Assembly: GCF_001625305.1 (NCBI RefSeq) | Contig: NW_017803909.1 | Location: 3,189,557-3,253,556, forward strand | Reading direction: 5' to 3' | Origin: Branchiostoma belcheri | Taxonomy: Eukaryota > Chordata > Leptocardii > Amphioxiformes > Branchiostomatidae | DNA: 64,000 bases | Notes under the pieces: model-generated | What the model saw: only the letters and a program-made list of their open reading frames with translations | Told to the model about the DNA's origin: nothing | The model's database searches: none | Position numbers and translations under genes: made by a program | Shown here: piece by piece, positions 1 through 13,300 of the stretch | How the letters are laid out: every line of letters begins with the position of its first letter | Position numbering within the stretch: the stretch's first letter is position 1

Positions 1-1279
1 CGGTATGGTCGTCTTGTCTCCCCCGGGGCACGGCCGACACCGGCCGCTCGCGACTCAGGGCCGCGCCGCTGCCGTGTTCTGATGGGAAAGATTACGGCAA
101 AATTGTCTTTTCTTTGTTGTCAAAATACCAGAAACAACTTCCAAGCAAAACACTCGTTCTGCAATACAACGTTACAAATCATAACGTTTTGTCGCATGGT
201 AAACTTTGTGTAGGTCATATGCAATGTTGCGATCAAAACTGATAGACACTACAACCCTTTGAAACAAACCACAAACTTTTTCCATTCGGCTTTGAAGCAG
301 TAAATTATACCACAGCGTTTGTATAAACAGCATATACATGTATAGATATTGTCACTGGTGTTCAGACATGTTGTACTACATAAGTCATAATTGTAGGTTC
401 TGGACGGGTCTCTGTAAAACTTACACTTACGGGCTTGAAGAAAAAGTTGAACATATTTTCATTCTGTGAAGATGTGTGGAATCATATATACTCTACTTCA
501 GAGTACAGGTATGATCCTTGTCGTTCCCTAGGTGAGTGATAGTCCAGGTATCCGTACCTAGAGACGCCGAGGATAAGACAGACACATTCTCTAGATAGAT
601 ATCAGTGATGTCAGCGCCCAGGTGAGTCGGTTCCACCTCCTTAAAAGCCGTCCCACACCTGCCGATCAGGTGCAGACTTGGCTTACCTTTTGTGTTCTTG
701 TGTCATGATGTTATCACTCAGCAATACAACTACATTCTCCGATTACTGACCGAGATTTCTTTCAGAGAAAAACCATGATCATGTATATGTGTTATTTTTG
801 ATGATTTGTTGTTTTGTGTTACTACTATCTGATGTGGGTGTTTCGACTCTGTTCTAGTTTGTGCTCACAAGCATCTGACAAGCATTTTTCCATCATTTTC
901 CGTATGTTTGTTTGCACAAGACATGGTTGGTCTGGCTCTCTAATGGTCCAATTATTTCGTTGTTCGGGTGATTACGACATAATGACGGTTTTTCTGAGGT
1001 AAACCTCAGCGGCGATGTCTTTTGTTCTGACAGTAGCGCCGCCACATCGATCAAGTTTACTGACAGTTTTTCATTCCCTCGTGGTGTGAAATACTAGGCG
1101 TGCGTAGTACGATTAATTCAAACTTTCTTGTAAGAGCTTTGTTGATGCTAGCAACCTTTATTCCAATTCGTGCATTATGAGTATTTTGTAAACAAAACCC
1201 AGTGATAATTGATACTCGATCAATCTTGATAGCGGATTGGCGCTGTGAAGTTTTTGTCTTCCATCTAGACTCTGATACT
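1..1279. other. Intergenic, nothing recognised
   Basis: No exon, RNA gene or repeat could be supported here. The few short open frames lack codon structure. Confidence 0.6.
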
Positions 1280-1395
1280 CTCACTCGCTCACTCACTCAC
1301 TCACTCACTCACTCACTCACTCACTCACTCACTCACTCACTCACTCACTCACTCACTCACTCACTCACTCACTCACTCACTCACTCACTCACTCA
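1280..1395. repeat. TCAC tetranucleotide microsatellite
   Basis: About 115 bp of nearly perfect (TCAC)n. The apparent Thr-His-Ser-Leu repeat open frame across it is an artefact. Confidence 0.95.
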
Positions 1396-4300
1396 ATTAG
1401 ACTCAATCTCAATCCATTATGCAGATACGACTATAGAGTGTAATGGTGCTTGATATAACATTTAGTATTACACTTCTAGGTGACATTCAACAGATATGTA
1501 AAAAGGATTACGCAGGTGAGAAAGAGTACATTGATAACTTGGCAACAGGGTTATTACTGTTATTGTCATAACAGTGAATTTTTTGTAATCACCATATCTA
1601 TAACACTCTGACTTGTCACATTCAGCTGTGTTGAACAGAACAGATATCGTTTCTGGTCTCCGTGAAAGGGACCTGTGGTAAGAAAATTATAGCGTAATAG
1701 GAAAAGTTTTTGGAGGTCAGATGATACCGACTTCATTGTTTAGTATTGCTATACGCAAGGTATATATTGTAGCAAAGAATGAAGGCCTAATGACCCAGAC
1801 TGGAATAAAAAGAAGTCTTTAAATTCAAACACGATATCTCTATTTCTTATGCGCTGCTATAGAGAATGGTTTCCCGTTCCTCCCGCTACAGGTGGCTATA
1901 TAAACAACACGTTGTACTGTGCTATATCCGGGGGAATAATGCCTTTATGGACGTATCCCTTACACCACAACACTAGTCTCATGGAACACAACTATACAAG
2001 ACAGAGAAACCAAAACAAAACATGGACTTGGCAAGAAGTGTGCTATATTCCGACATTCGCGGTCCTTGAAATGTTCCTCATTTCTGGTGCTGATGGTTTG
2101 TACATATGAAAAATCGTGAGTTTGGAAACCGTTGCTAATATTGTGTTCACCAGTTTTAAGAGAAACTTGATGCCCTATTCACGAAGCTTAAGTGGTTTGT
2201 GATGAGTACCATTATGGACCGCTTTCTTCCCGTCCTACCCTTAATGTTTATTTGTACGCGGGCATATCAATAACTGATTACCTCTCATTGATGGGTGTAC
2301 GGTTTCTTTTTTCTTTTGTAAAATGGTTCCTCTTATCCTTTTATACGTTCCGCGTCTGCTTCAATTTGATCAAGATGATCACGATACCGAATGCACCGAT
2401 CAAGATATCAACTTAATGATTGATCCGTGGCTGTTCATTTGTAGTGCGGTGCTATAGACCACCGCTTGTTAAATACATTTACCTGAAATCACGGCAGTGT
2501 GATAATGATATCTGTCACACTGTCAACTTGCGAGATGAAATAAAAACGCAACAGATGGCTCCTTTGTGGCAAAGAAATTGGCAGTATGGATTCATTTTCC
2601 TTCGCAAGGGACAACGCGTCAACTTTCCACTTGTGATCGCTTTCTGGTTCCGTTACCTGCTCCGAAACGCACACACATTTCCCTGTGGTCACAACAAGGT
2701 AGTCCGTTCTCCCGGCCATTTTGTGTCTGGCCCCAGACAGTACACATGTTCTACCATTTGTAGACACGTCGGAATAAACAGCCTCAGCATGCGATACTTC
2801 AACCTCCACGGAAGGCAACAAGGTGAATTGCAAACTAAACTACACAATAAGTACATCGGCCAGCTAAAACACTCGCGTCAAAAAGAAAACAGTTACCAGA
2901 CAAGCAGTGATGTTTGCTATGGCACAGTACACTAGTTGTACAAGTATTAACCCCGGACATGTCTGTTAGAAGAACCCCCCTCCCTCTTGTACATGGGCGT
3001 GTGTGTGTGCGTGTGTAAACGGTACATACTGTGAGTATTGGTAGATTAATATTTGGACTGGCTATAATTAGGCGCGCTTTTCAGGAGACGTGGTGGGCTT
3101 GTCATTACTGGTTTGTACACGTCAGGGAGGATCTGCACCTTTGTTTAACCACACTCTGCACAGTCCGCCTGTCGCCAGGACGGAGAAGTAACAGCTATTA
3201 AGGGTAAATACGCATGTTTGTGCGTCAGAAATGTAAGTCCGAGCTTACAACGTGCGTGCAACAATGCATGTGGGTCATGGTAGCGCGGGTTAGCCCATTT
3301 CATACGTGGGGGCGGGGAAATATTTTAACACAGCGAGAGGTTTGTGAAAAGAGGGACAAATTAATATTTATATCTATGTATCTGTATTTTGAGTTATTTG
3401 AAGAATAGCATTTTATTAAGAAAACAACATTAAAGGAAGAAAGTCAAGGCATTACCCACCCCTCTGGACGTCTGACAGTGGACTATTCCGATTTAAATCC
3501 AGGTCTGTTAAACTTCAGGATTAACTGACAACGACAGAGCGCACATCATGGTCCTGATCACGTCATGTTGTCACTTACCTATTGTGTATAAGAGCCGCTT
3601 ATTGTGTGTAGCTTACACGGTGCTCATGACTGGACGCGTGCCTTATATCATAGGTACTAGTAATTGGAGAATCCATTTTTGTCACTATACTTTTGAGGAC
3701 GTTTTCGTGAGGAAGTATCATTGAGGCATCACATTTTATCGCTTACTGTTACTACCTTAAGGAATTGAAAAAGTGAGAACAAGGAACATCAGAAGAAAGG
3801 TGTCACTACAGAAGTGTCACTATCTTGTGTGCAGCTGCAGATCACCGACAGCAGATTATTTTCGTCGCATCCTCGTAATCCCCATGATAAAGATAAATAC
3901 GGGCTCTCCTTGATTATGAAATTCCAGATAAATGTGTCCTGTTGACAAGAGGCCATTACTAAACAGCGCCAATAGCCAACGGTTATGGGAGAGCGCCAAC
4001 AATGGCCAGTCTGGCGTCAAGTTGATGCCGAAAAATGACTTGGATTGAGTGAATCACGGCAACAAAATAAAACGCTAAGGACCGTTTTTATCATGCCCAC
4101 ATTTCGCAAATGTCTGTTTTGCTTCAGAATAACCACAAAATCACAAATAAAGATATCACCCGGGATGAAACATGCATCTTAAACGAAGTTGACCTTTTCT
4201 AATCTTCTTACTTTTGTTAGACTAAGTCAATAGTGTCTAGACGGGAGAACTATCATTATACAAAATGTATATATAGCACGGCCTTCACCAAAACCGTACA

Positions 4301-7097
4301 TGATGTACTTTTTATGTGTACTTTTATTCTTTCAAAGATGGATTCTTTCAATGAATATTACATATTTCATTGTAATATTTAGACTGTACTTTATTAAGGT
4401 CTTTAACTTCCCTCTCACAAACCACGAAGAATGTCTTGAGAATGGCTTCTCTAAATAAGTGGCTAGGTCCGTCTGGTGCCTGCCATGTACGTCAATAGGG
4501 CCCAAGTTAAGCTGCTCTCATCAGGCAGACCGCAGGGACTTGTGCGTCTGTAGCTCGGCGTCACGAAGTGTGAGGCCTGAGTCCAGAAATTAGCCTCTCT
4601 GATCCCGAGCCCGCCCAAACAAGGCGACGGCGCTGCCAGAAATACCTCGGTGCTGACATCAGGCTTGTCTAGTCTACAGGGCAGGCATGGGCTAACTGGA
4701 AGCCTCGCAAGTGGCCACGAAGATGGGCCTACCTACTTTCGTGCGATGCTGGCATTTGGCGGGCAACACTGACAAAGTTATGTTCCTGTATACTAGCAAT
4801 GCTGAGAGGAAGGCCGGTTACCAGGCTACATTCAGTAGCTTGTGTTGTGGGTGGGAGGGTGTATGTAATAGGCATTCCCCAGAAACCTGTTGAAGAGACT
4901 ACTGGTGTTCTTGCCGTATCAGCAGCCTGCATCAGCCTTGAAGGTGTGGATCATCCATGTCTCCAGCGGGATTTTCTCCGCTATGAGAAGCCGGGAAAAC
5001 GGCTCGGTAATGTTGGTAACATTGTCTGACGCGCCTGGGAAAAAATGCGATGCGCACCAGCGATAACCTGTGGAGGTATGCCAAAGTTTGGAAAAGAACT
5101 ATTTCCTCGGAAGTCGTTCCTTGGTCTTGTCTTCTTTGTTTAAGACTGCGCGCTTAGCTTTGTTATGTCTTAGTGTAACACATGCATTCCGACGCTATGG
5201 GATAAAGTTATTCCAGAGAATTAAGTTAGGAAAACTTGCCCTGACTTAACCTTTACAAGATATTCCGATCAGGAATCTTACCGACGTAAATACCTGAGAT
5301 TAACAGGTAAACAACAGGAAAAGGACTTCAGGGTTGACGACTGACGAACAAACGTCAGGAGAGTGACGCCATTGACGACCTGAAGTGAAAATAACGAGGC
5401 CTGAGGAATGTAGGGGGGAAGAGAAGTCACACAAATGTGGCCGTGCCGGGGTTGAGGAGAAGCAGAAAGCACCGTGGGTGCTGCTGGGAAGGTGTCATGT
5501 GTTGGTCGGTGAGACAGGTAAAGCTGCGGCTAAGCCCGCTCAAGCCTCCCAGACAATCGGACAAAGTAGGTTTGTAGCCGGGCGAGGCGTCAGCGGATCA
5601 GGCGCTGTGTAGCAGGAGCCGGGCCGTGCCCCCGGGTAGGGAGTAACGGGGTGTTTAAAAGCATGTTCTGGTCTCCTTCACCAATCCTTTTTACTCATTA
5701 GTTGCATTACGGAGACTCTGTTGGGGATTTTCGCCTTCCTGTTGTTCCAATTAGACCTGGCCTGGTCCCCCCCTACCCTCCTATCCAACATCACCAGCTA
5801 GACGATGGACTTGTATGTGGCACTGCGGTTACACGCAAAAAACGCGTCTTTCAAAACTAATAAAAACAGTACAACAAAGTGGTGTGGACCAAAGTTTAGT
5901 TGTCATGTTAGTAATCCAATATTCATGTAACTCGGACTTTGGAAAGACAAGCTTTGGAAATCCCGCCACGTGGTGGTTGAGATACTACACAGGTAACAAC
6001 ACAATTTACAGCATTAAGTTAATAACATTGCATTTTGTCTATCACTCAATGGTTGGTTTCAGGTTTTGTTTGTATCCAATCATTTGGTAAACAACCGTAA
6101 TGTAAATAAGGTTCACGGATAATCGTAATGATGTTTTGATGTCTGTCATCAACTCCGTATTTGGCGCGGCAGCCTCGCAACTAAATCTCGATAATTGCGC
6201 AGGTCCAATCATCACCAGCAGGAAAGTATGCAAAAACGCCGGGGAGATAGAAGAAGAATTTGCGGAATCGCCCTTAATGCATGTCCGGGAGTAATGTCTA
6301 TACAATACATATCTTTAGGAATGTGTGTTCTGACATAGTTTTTTTCTGGCCGTGGTGATAAGACGCCAGTGTTAATCCTACAAGAATCCTACAGGTGTGG
6401 TGAGCGGCCATCTTGTCGTCGCCTGCGGTGCCTTTGAACCATATCAGATTTCGTCAAAGATTCAAGACTTGGACGACTTTTTACGATTTAAGTTGTGCTT
6501 TACAGGTCTTACAACAAAAGTGGTAAAGAAATCCACGTAGCATTAAGTATTTCTTAGAAATACACGATTCATTCTACTTCTAAGTGCCAGAAAGTGCCAT
6601 CATTCCTTTGCCTAAGAGGAGACGCGTTTTAGCCAATGCTACGTGGACAAACGCCTGCTTCGCAATAGTTAATCTGACCATTAAAAAAAAGACCATTTTG
6701 AAGTAGAGGTTGGCGTTTAAATAGTTGTATATCAGTGTTGTTTTTTGTTATAGTTTGTTCTACAGCAAAACTGCACACCAAACATCCGGTCCGTTATATC
6801 ATTCAGCAGGCCACACACTCCTCACAAAACAAAAGGAACAAATAATGGATATTTACAGTACTTTTTTACTTGACAAACTGACAGCAAACACTACACAATA
6901 AATAAGCCGATCTTGTCGAGCACTTGTCGGACTGTATCTCTTCCTGTGAGGTCAAAAAGGGGCGCGTTATCCCTGAGTGTGCACATATTGGCGCGATCGA
7001 TAGAATGGCGTTTGTCAATCAGAGTCTGCAGATATCCGTGCAGGTATGCACCGGTCGATGTTCACGTTTTTCCTCTGTACTTTACTCTGGGCCAATA
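1396..7097. other. Intergenic, no gene recognised
   Basis: AT-rich with scattered GC-richer patches (4.45-5.03 kb, 5.38-5.64 kb). The 171-codon frame at 2420-2935 is open on both strands in part and resembles no family I know. The patch near 3.9-4.05 kb could be a conserved non-coding element, but that is not testable here. Confidence 0.5.
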
Positions 7098-7358
7098 CAT
7101 GCTCGTAGCCAGGATTTTGAAGGGGGGTGGGGCAGAGCGCCATAGGCGCGAGGTTCTTAGGGGGGTCCGGGGGCATGCTCCCCCTGAGAGAGGATTTTAA
7201 AAAAATCAGGCATAACTTTTTAATCGATGACAAAGTGAGCAGTTTTTCTGGTGATACGAATCAGTCCATCTGTTGAAGAAAAATCTTGGACCTTTAGATA
7301 CAAAATGGACCTTTGAGCCTTGTGGGGGGTCTCTTCCGAACCCCCCTGGCTACAGGCA
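7098..7358. mobile_element. Small inverted-repeat element with GTAGCCAGG ends
   Basis: Begins CATGCTCGTAGCCAGG and ends CCTGGCTACAGGCATG, so the terminal 16 bp form an imperfect inverted repeat. G-runs and C-runs sit just inside the ends. It has no coding capacity and looks like a MITE. No clear target duplication was found. Confidence 0.5.
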
Positions 7359-10300
7359 TGAAGAGAGACACTGACTCATGTTCAGAAACTCCTTAAAAAT
7401 TAGAACTTCTAGTAACTTCGCACAGGCAACAGTTACGGTGAAACAAACATTCACAACCATATATCTTTTCAACTTTTGAAAAGAAGACCCTCCATGGCCA
7501 CTTGATGCATTGCTTTAGTCATCTGAACAAATGTTTTTCAAAACCCAGGCGAACAACGGTTTCTACCTCAACAAAGGAAAACAAATAGATAAGCAAAGAA
7601 AACAAATAGATGAAAACAAAGAACGGTTTTTGTCTTATTTATAGAGTTTCATCAAGCGTTTTTGGCAGACACAAGTCATGACATACTATAGTATACAGGG
7701 TATACCAATGTCTTTTCCTTTTGTCTTTTGAAAGAAAAATCGCCAACCGCTGTTAGGTTATTCTGAGATCATTGTGGTCAGAAAAGACAAGCAAAGAGTT
7801 TAGCTTCATCAACAAAGCGTTTTGAAGTTCGATTCAAGGAAAATTGCAATGTAGTTGCCATGTTTATACAATACGGGATATCATTGCTCCCCTCTCTTAT
7901 CAGTGCCCTTGTGTCCAACACAGTTAGCACAAGTCCGAGACGTGTTCTCTCTGTTGGCGGAGAATTTCTGGCTCCTATTCTGCGTACAGATCACCTTTCC
8001 GCCCTTATCTCCCGCCGCCCTTCGTCGCCATGGTGACGGGATACGGGACGGAAGTGTAGGGCACAGGTATGCTCCATGACGTGACCCTGCAGGCACGGCC
8101 GATAACAGGGGCGACTGCGCCAATTGTCAGGCTTACAGAGCCGAAAACAACTCTTTCCTTATCATGTAGACATTACCACCACAGATATACAAGCATACAA
8201 AACACAGGTAACAACAAGTGTCTCGGATAGTGACACAGTAGCCACAGGGCGCATGCTCAAACTCAGATGGGCAGCACGTCTGGACGAAGTTGGCAGCCGA
8301 TGGTCAGTTTGGCCTGAGTTTAGTAAGTCATGAAATCTTCACATGTATTCTTCGGTGTCTGGAATTCCACTGTTATCAGGGGTCTTCGGTTATTTTCGGG
8401 AGATGCTGTTTGTTCTTCGCCCCTATCGGCCTATAAAGTCGATTACGTTAAGAGTATATGGGTCTAAAAGTTGACAGGGCAAAATGGCTTGCCAATCAGG
8501 AGGTCTATTTTCCAAATGACATTAAGGCTGTGGTAACGAGGGTTATGCTGGGCGGTGCCAAACCATCAAGCGCGGAGAAGGAGCCTGAAATGCGGCGAAA
8601 CTTTGAAGCGCGTTGCCGTAATCGGCTGAAAGAGACCGCAACGCAAACGATGACGTTTATCGGCTAGCGTTCCTTCAAAGTCGGCTTAGAGAAAAGTCCT
8701 TGAGACGCAATTCCTTGAAGTACAAACTTTTGATAACCTTGTAATGTGAGAAGGAAGGGATTTAAAAGGATTACAGACACAATGTACAACTTTGTATCAT
8801 ATATATCAACACATATAATTCATGGCGTATCAACAGTGTCATACAAGATGTTAGAAAAACAATAAGAACCATGATTGAAAGAATCCAAGACGAAAGTTGT
8901 GTGTTTGATCAGAAAGGGTAGTGAAAAAGGATGCTTGACTTTCCATATCGGTTGAATTCTACTCTATCATGTGGTTTTAGAATTTCTTGATGATGTTCAA
9001 GCCATAGTAGACTTGAAATATCACTGGTGATCTTGCAACAGCATCCATTGATGTTGAACTTGGCAAAAATTCACAGCTTTCTAACGTTTAAGATGGAATT
9101 CTTTCGTCTTTATTCCACTAAACTACAGTACATGTATACAAAACAGTTGCTTTTCTCCGTCGCCTGTCTAGATTCTGAATGGTTGTTGTAGGTATGCACA
9201 CGACTGCCGCCATCGACTGTTGCGCGCCAATGACCCATGTTTGGGGAGCATGTAACCGTGTAAGTGCCCGGACTTACAAGTCACACACAAACTTGTGGCA
9301 CGGCTGAAATGTCCCAGTCGGGGAGGTGACACCGCGACACGTCCCGTCACGGTCACCCGTCCAGCGGCGGACCTCCATCCAGCTCGGACCCGGGGTGATC
9401 CCGCGGACTGCCCGGGCCTGGCCGCGTTCTCCCCGCCACAAAGACCGTGTATACACCTTGTAATTCTTTAATTGGGCGCTTTTCTCGGCCGCTTTGAAAG
9501 CTGCGATATACACTAATGTGACACGGCGACCTCGCTGTTATCATGGCACGAAATAATGAGGGGCTATTTTACAGTACAAAGGAATGGAGACGTTCGGGGC
9601 GACAGGTAGCGATATGATTGATGTTCTACGTCGTGTCTACAGGAATGCCTTCAGGCGGAGGATAGGACAGAACTTGGGACAGAACAATCTCGGCAATCTC
9701 ACGGGATCAGTCAGCCCGGCCCACCGATCTTCACACTGAAAAAGTGCCTTGACCGTCTTCACACTGAACTCATGTAGCCGCTGACAGTAGTAAAATCCCG
9801 TCCTATGGGACAGTAACTCACACGTAAGGTTTGGAACAAACCCGCGGGCGGACAGAGAACCGGGCCAACACTGTCACTCGTAATTTGCTGTCGACCTTCT
9901 TGTCACTTTTCCAGTCTCCTAGTATCAAACTATTTGGCACTTTCTTCGAGTATGTGTGCCATGCACCACTCTACCATAAACCACATTCGCGTTTGCTGCT
10001 TTATCGACCGAAAGAGTAATGCAGACAATGTCATCAAACTATTACCACTTTAATGGGTGATACCTCGAGAACAACAAGACATAATAGCACACTGTGAACT
10101 TCTCATTTTCAACTTCCACGGACTGACTTCAAAACGTATAATTTGTGTTCTCGTCACCTTTAGCCTAGAGGCGATGGTACGGCATAGGGCCCGTGTCTGT
10201 AGGAAAATTCTCTCATTATTATCACTGTCTCACATTTGCTACGGTCCATAGAATAGGAATTAAGGGGGACAGCGATTAATTTGAAATTGAAGTATCTGAG

Positions 10301-13300
10301 AAATTTAACCTTGTGGGACGCCTGGGGAAAATTAAAGTTACATAAAGGTGCGGAGACAAGCATGTATCTAATTAAGGAGGGTATGAAAACACAAGGAAAA
10401 CATCCAAGGAGCAGCCAAGGGTCGCGTGAGGAATCTGATATATCCTGATTGGGCACGAGAAGACATACGAGCAAGTCTGATACTCGGCGGTCGGTGAGCT
10501 TTGTACAATTGATAGCAGATTGTGTGGAGACAAACTAACATTACAGGCCTTGTGTACAGACAGGGGAACAGCGCTCAGTCTGTGGGGTAGAACGGACGGG
10601 AAACCCGCCCTGGTGTACAACTCTTGTCAGATAAAACAGAACCAAGGTGCGAGAACGGACGGCGGGGTCTCGGTAGAACGGCAACAATCCAGCCATTGAG
10701 GGGTTGGGGAGGGGGCAGCCTGCTGGGTGATATATGGTCGTGTCTGGGACTGTTCATGTACACGGCGGGACCCTGACCCTTGCCACAGGCTGTAAGCCAT
10801 GTCCAACACATGTTGGGTTGGTTCAGGACTCAGGGGTCTGCCCCACGGAGCCGACTGGAGATCCTGCTGCTTCAGCACGGCTTCACGGCTCGGACCTGCA
10901 CACAACAGACGACTGTGTTCTTTCTACACCCAGTCCGTAACAACACAACTACAGGCCTTGTACTTACACATATTACCGTTCCATAGGTCACGGGGAACAA
11001 CACATGAGGGTCTGGGGGTAGTGAGGAGGTCTCGGGCTAGTCCTCGTGTGTTCTCGCGAGACTAGCAGGCTCCACCAGGTGGCGTCAGGTCCAGGCAGGT
11101 GGAGGACAGGATGTTGTGTACACTGACAACAGGCCTGTCTGTCAGTCGGCTGCTAAATGGGGGTGAACGTGGCCTGGGGACAGACGCCGCATGGTGGACG
11201 GGACGGAAAATGGTTTACATGTGGCGTGGAGAACTCAAGCAGTCATTACCAACTTAACCACGCTGCGTGAAATCACCGACTTCCCACCGAAACAAATTTG
11301 TGTCCGTGCAATTGCACCAGGACAACGTTTTCTCTATACATCTAGAATTCAGTTTGACAAAAAATATATGGTGTGGAAACAGCGTCCTTGGCCTTAGTCG
11401 GGTGCGTAATTTGTTAAGTACAGTCGGCGACAATAGAAGTGGTTGTTTCACTTGACGCGAGTGGGAGGAGGTCCTATAAGGACGAACGTCAGATGGTGGA
11501 TGGCACGCAAGGACACGTCAACGCCAGTGGCATGTGTTGAACCTGTTACTGTATCATGTACACTATATATACTATAAAATTTGAGTTGAAGTAAGCCTGA
11601 AAGACTCTCTGAGAAAATGGAAAAAAGTCCGTACAATATGAGCTATTTCACGTGTCCCCATGAATCCCTACGGTGTGGTGCCCAGTGTGTCGACGCAGAC
11701 CCCCGACACCAAATCGAAGTGGACTATAATGGCCCGTTCTGTCTCCTCCTATTTAACTGTGTGAAGTGTATCCAAGTGGATATGTGTGATGGATGAGCTT
11801 GCTGTGCCGGTTCCATGGTGGTCTCCCCTCCCCACCGCCCAGGGGTGAACGTCACGCTGGTGCGAAGGTGAACGCCACACTGGGAAGGATTGTTACGACC
11901 AGCCCGGCCCGGCAGGCGTCGCTTGCCGGTGGTCTGGACACATTTCACGCCCTGGTTGTGGCTGTGAGGAGAGCTCCGGTGGGGAGGAGAGGCCGGGGCC
12001 TGAGGTCTACCGCATGCAGCACAACTAACACAGAAAACGGGGAGAGTCAGCGAGAAGCAACTTCTGGATGACACGCTTTCCCGAGATGCGTTAATAAAAT
12101 ATCTCTGGACTCCCCCTGGAAATAATTATGACGTCAACATTCCCGCCACAGATATGTCTGTCCCTGAGATTCTAGACAGACGGAGACGTCGTATTTGTCG
12201 GTCAGGTATGTTGGTCTGTCTGGGTCTTGACGTGTCATCTTTTGCGGGATGTGCTGAGGTCTAATTGTCGGGAAATGATATCCCGTCATTAGACTTGAAT
12301 GAATACCTTCGCCAAGGAAAAGAGATTTACTCATCTACGAAATCAGAACCACTCTTCCGGCTTCGCAGTATGCCATATCGTCCAATATCTTCCATCCACG
12401 GGTCACAAGTCACAGCAAACAATAGACATTTTTGTACCATGTGGGTGCCCGGAATGTATTATTGTGTGTACATATCAACCCTTTATTCGCTATTAAGTCT
12501 CACGTGTTTTTATTTCCTTAAATAACATTCCATCTCATTCATAAACGTCTGACTAATCTGAACCAAATACAGGCGACTGAGCCATAGTATTTTTATGACG
12601 AGCACATACATGTAGGGTCCCTATAATCCCGTCCAAATGTTTCGTGTGTTATCCATATTCACCCCTCACGACCATGTACGGAGTAGCCCTGAGACGTCCC
12701 GATTCTTGTCACTTGTCTGACAGATTTCTCCTTAGGAAATGGCAGTTGTTTCCGAGAGTTCTTTTACAACCTTCAAGCGATGTCACGGATATCTCCCGCC
12801 CAGTCCCTCCGTCTGCTCCTACTGTTTACACAGGGACTGCAGATTGATTCCTGGAGTGCCAAGATGTGTAATTTCTCCGAGAAAGACCTTCGGTTTTGTT
12901 TGGATAGCAACGACATGGGAAATTATAACTAACATCTGTTAAAATGCTATTTGCTGCTCCCGTGTGTGTGAACATGGATTGTACACCGCCATCACAATGT
13001 TCCACATCAAAGGATCGCGACTTAAGCCCTGAAAAGTCGGATCAGCCCGGCTGTACATAAAACCCCCGGGAAAACACACCGTTTTTTCTACACCGCAGAG
13101 GTTTGTGTGTGGGTCCTCTCTGGGGACGTGCCGCCCACTCCCAAGGCCACGGACATGTTGGTACCGGGCCGTACGGTGTGGAGCGGCGGGGTGAGCCGGG
13201 CTCCTCCCCGGGCAAATCCGCCTCATCATCCCTTCAGACACGGGAATAATAAACGGACTGGCCCGAGGAGACACAGAAATCATCGGATCATAACTCATAC

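Noticed and set aside
1202..1453. Frame with Leu-Thr-His-Ser repeats
   Set aside because: It is the translation of the TCAC microsatellite.
2420..2935. 171-codon open frame on the plus strand
   Set aside because: Another long frame is open on the opposite strand over the same bases, the composition is unremarkable, and no family resemblance was seen.
8458..8667. 69-codon frame starting MGLKVDRAK
   Set aside because: Short, isolated, no splice partners. The DNA looks more like an ordered non-coding segment than an exon.
11724..12074. Overlapping frames of 116 and 92 codons on opposite strands
   Set aside because: Typical of a GC-rich stretch that is poor in stops; no homology recognised.
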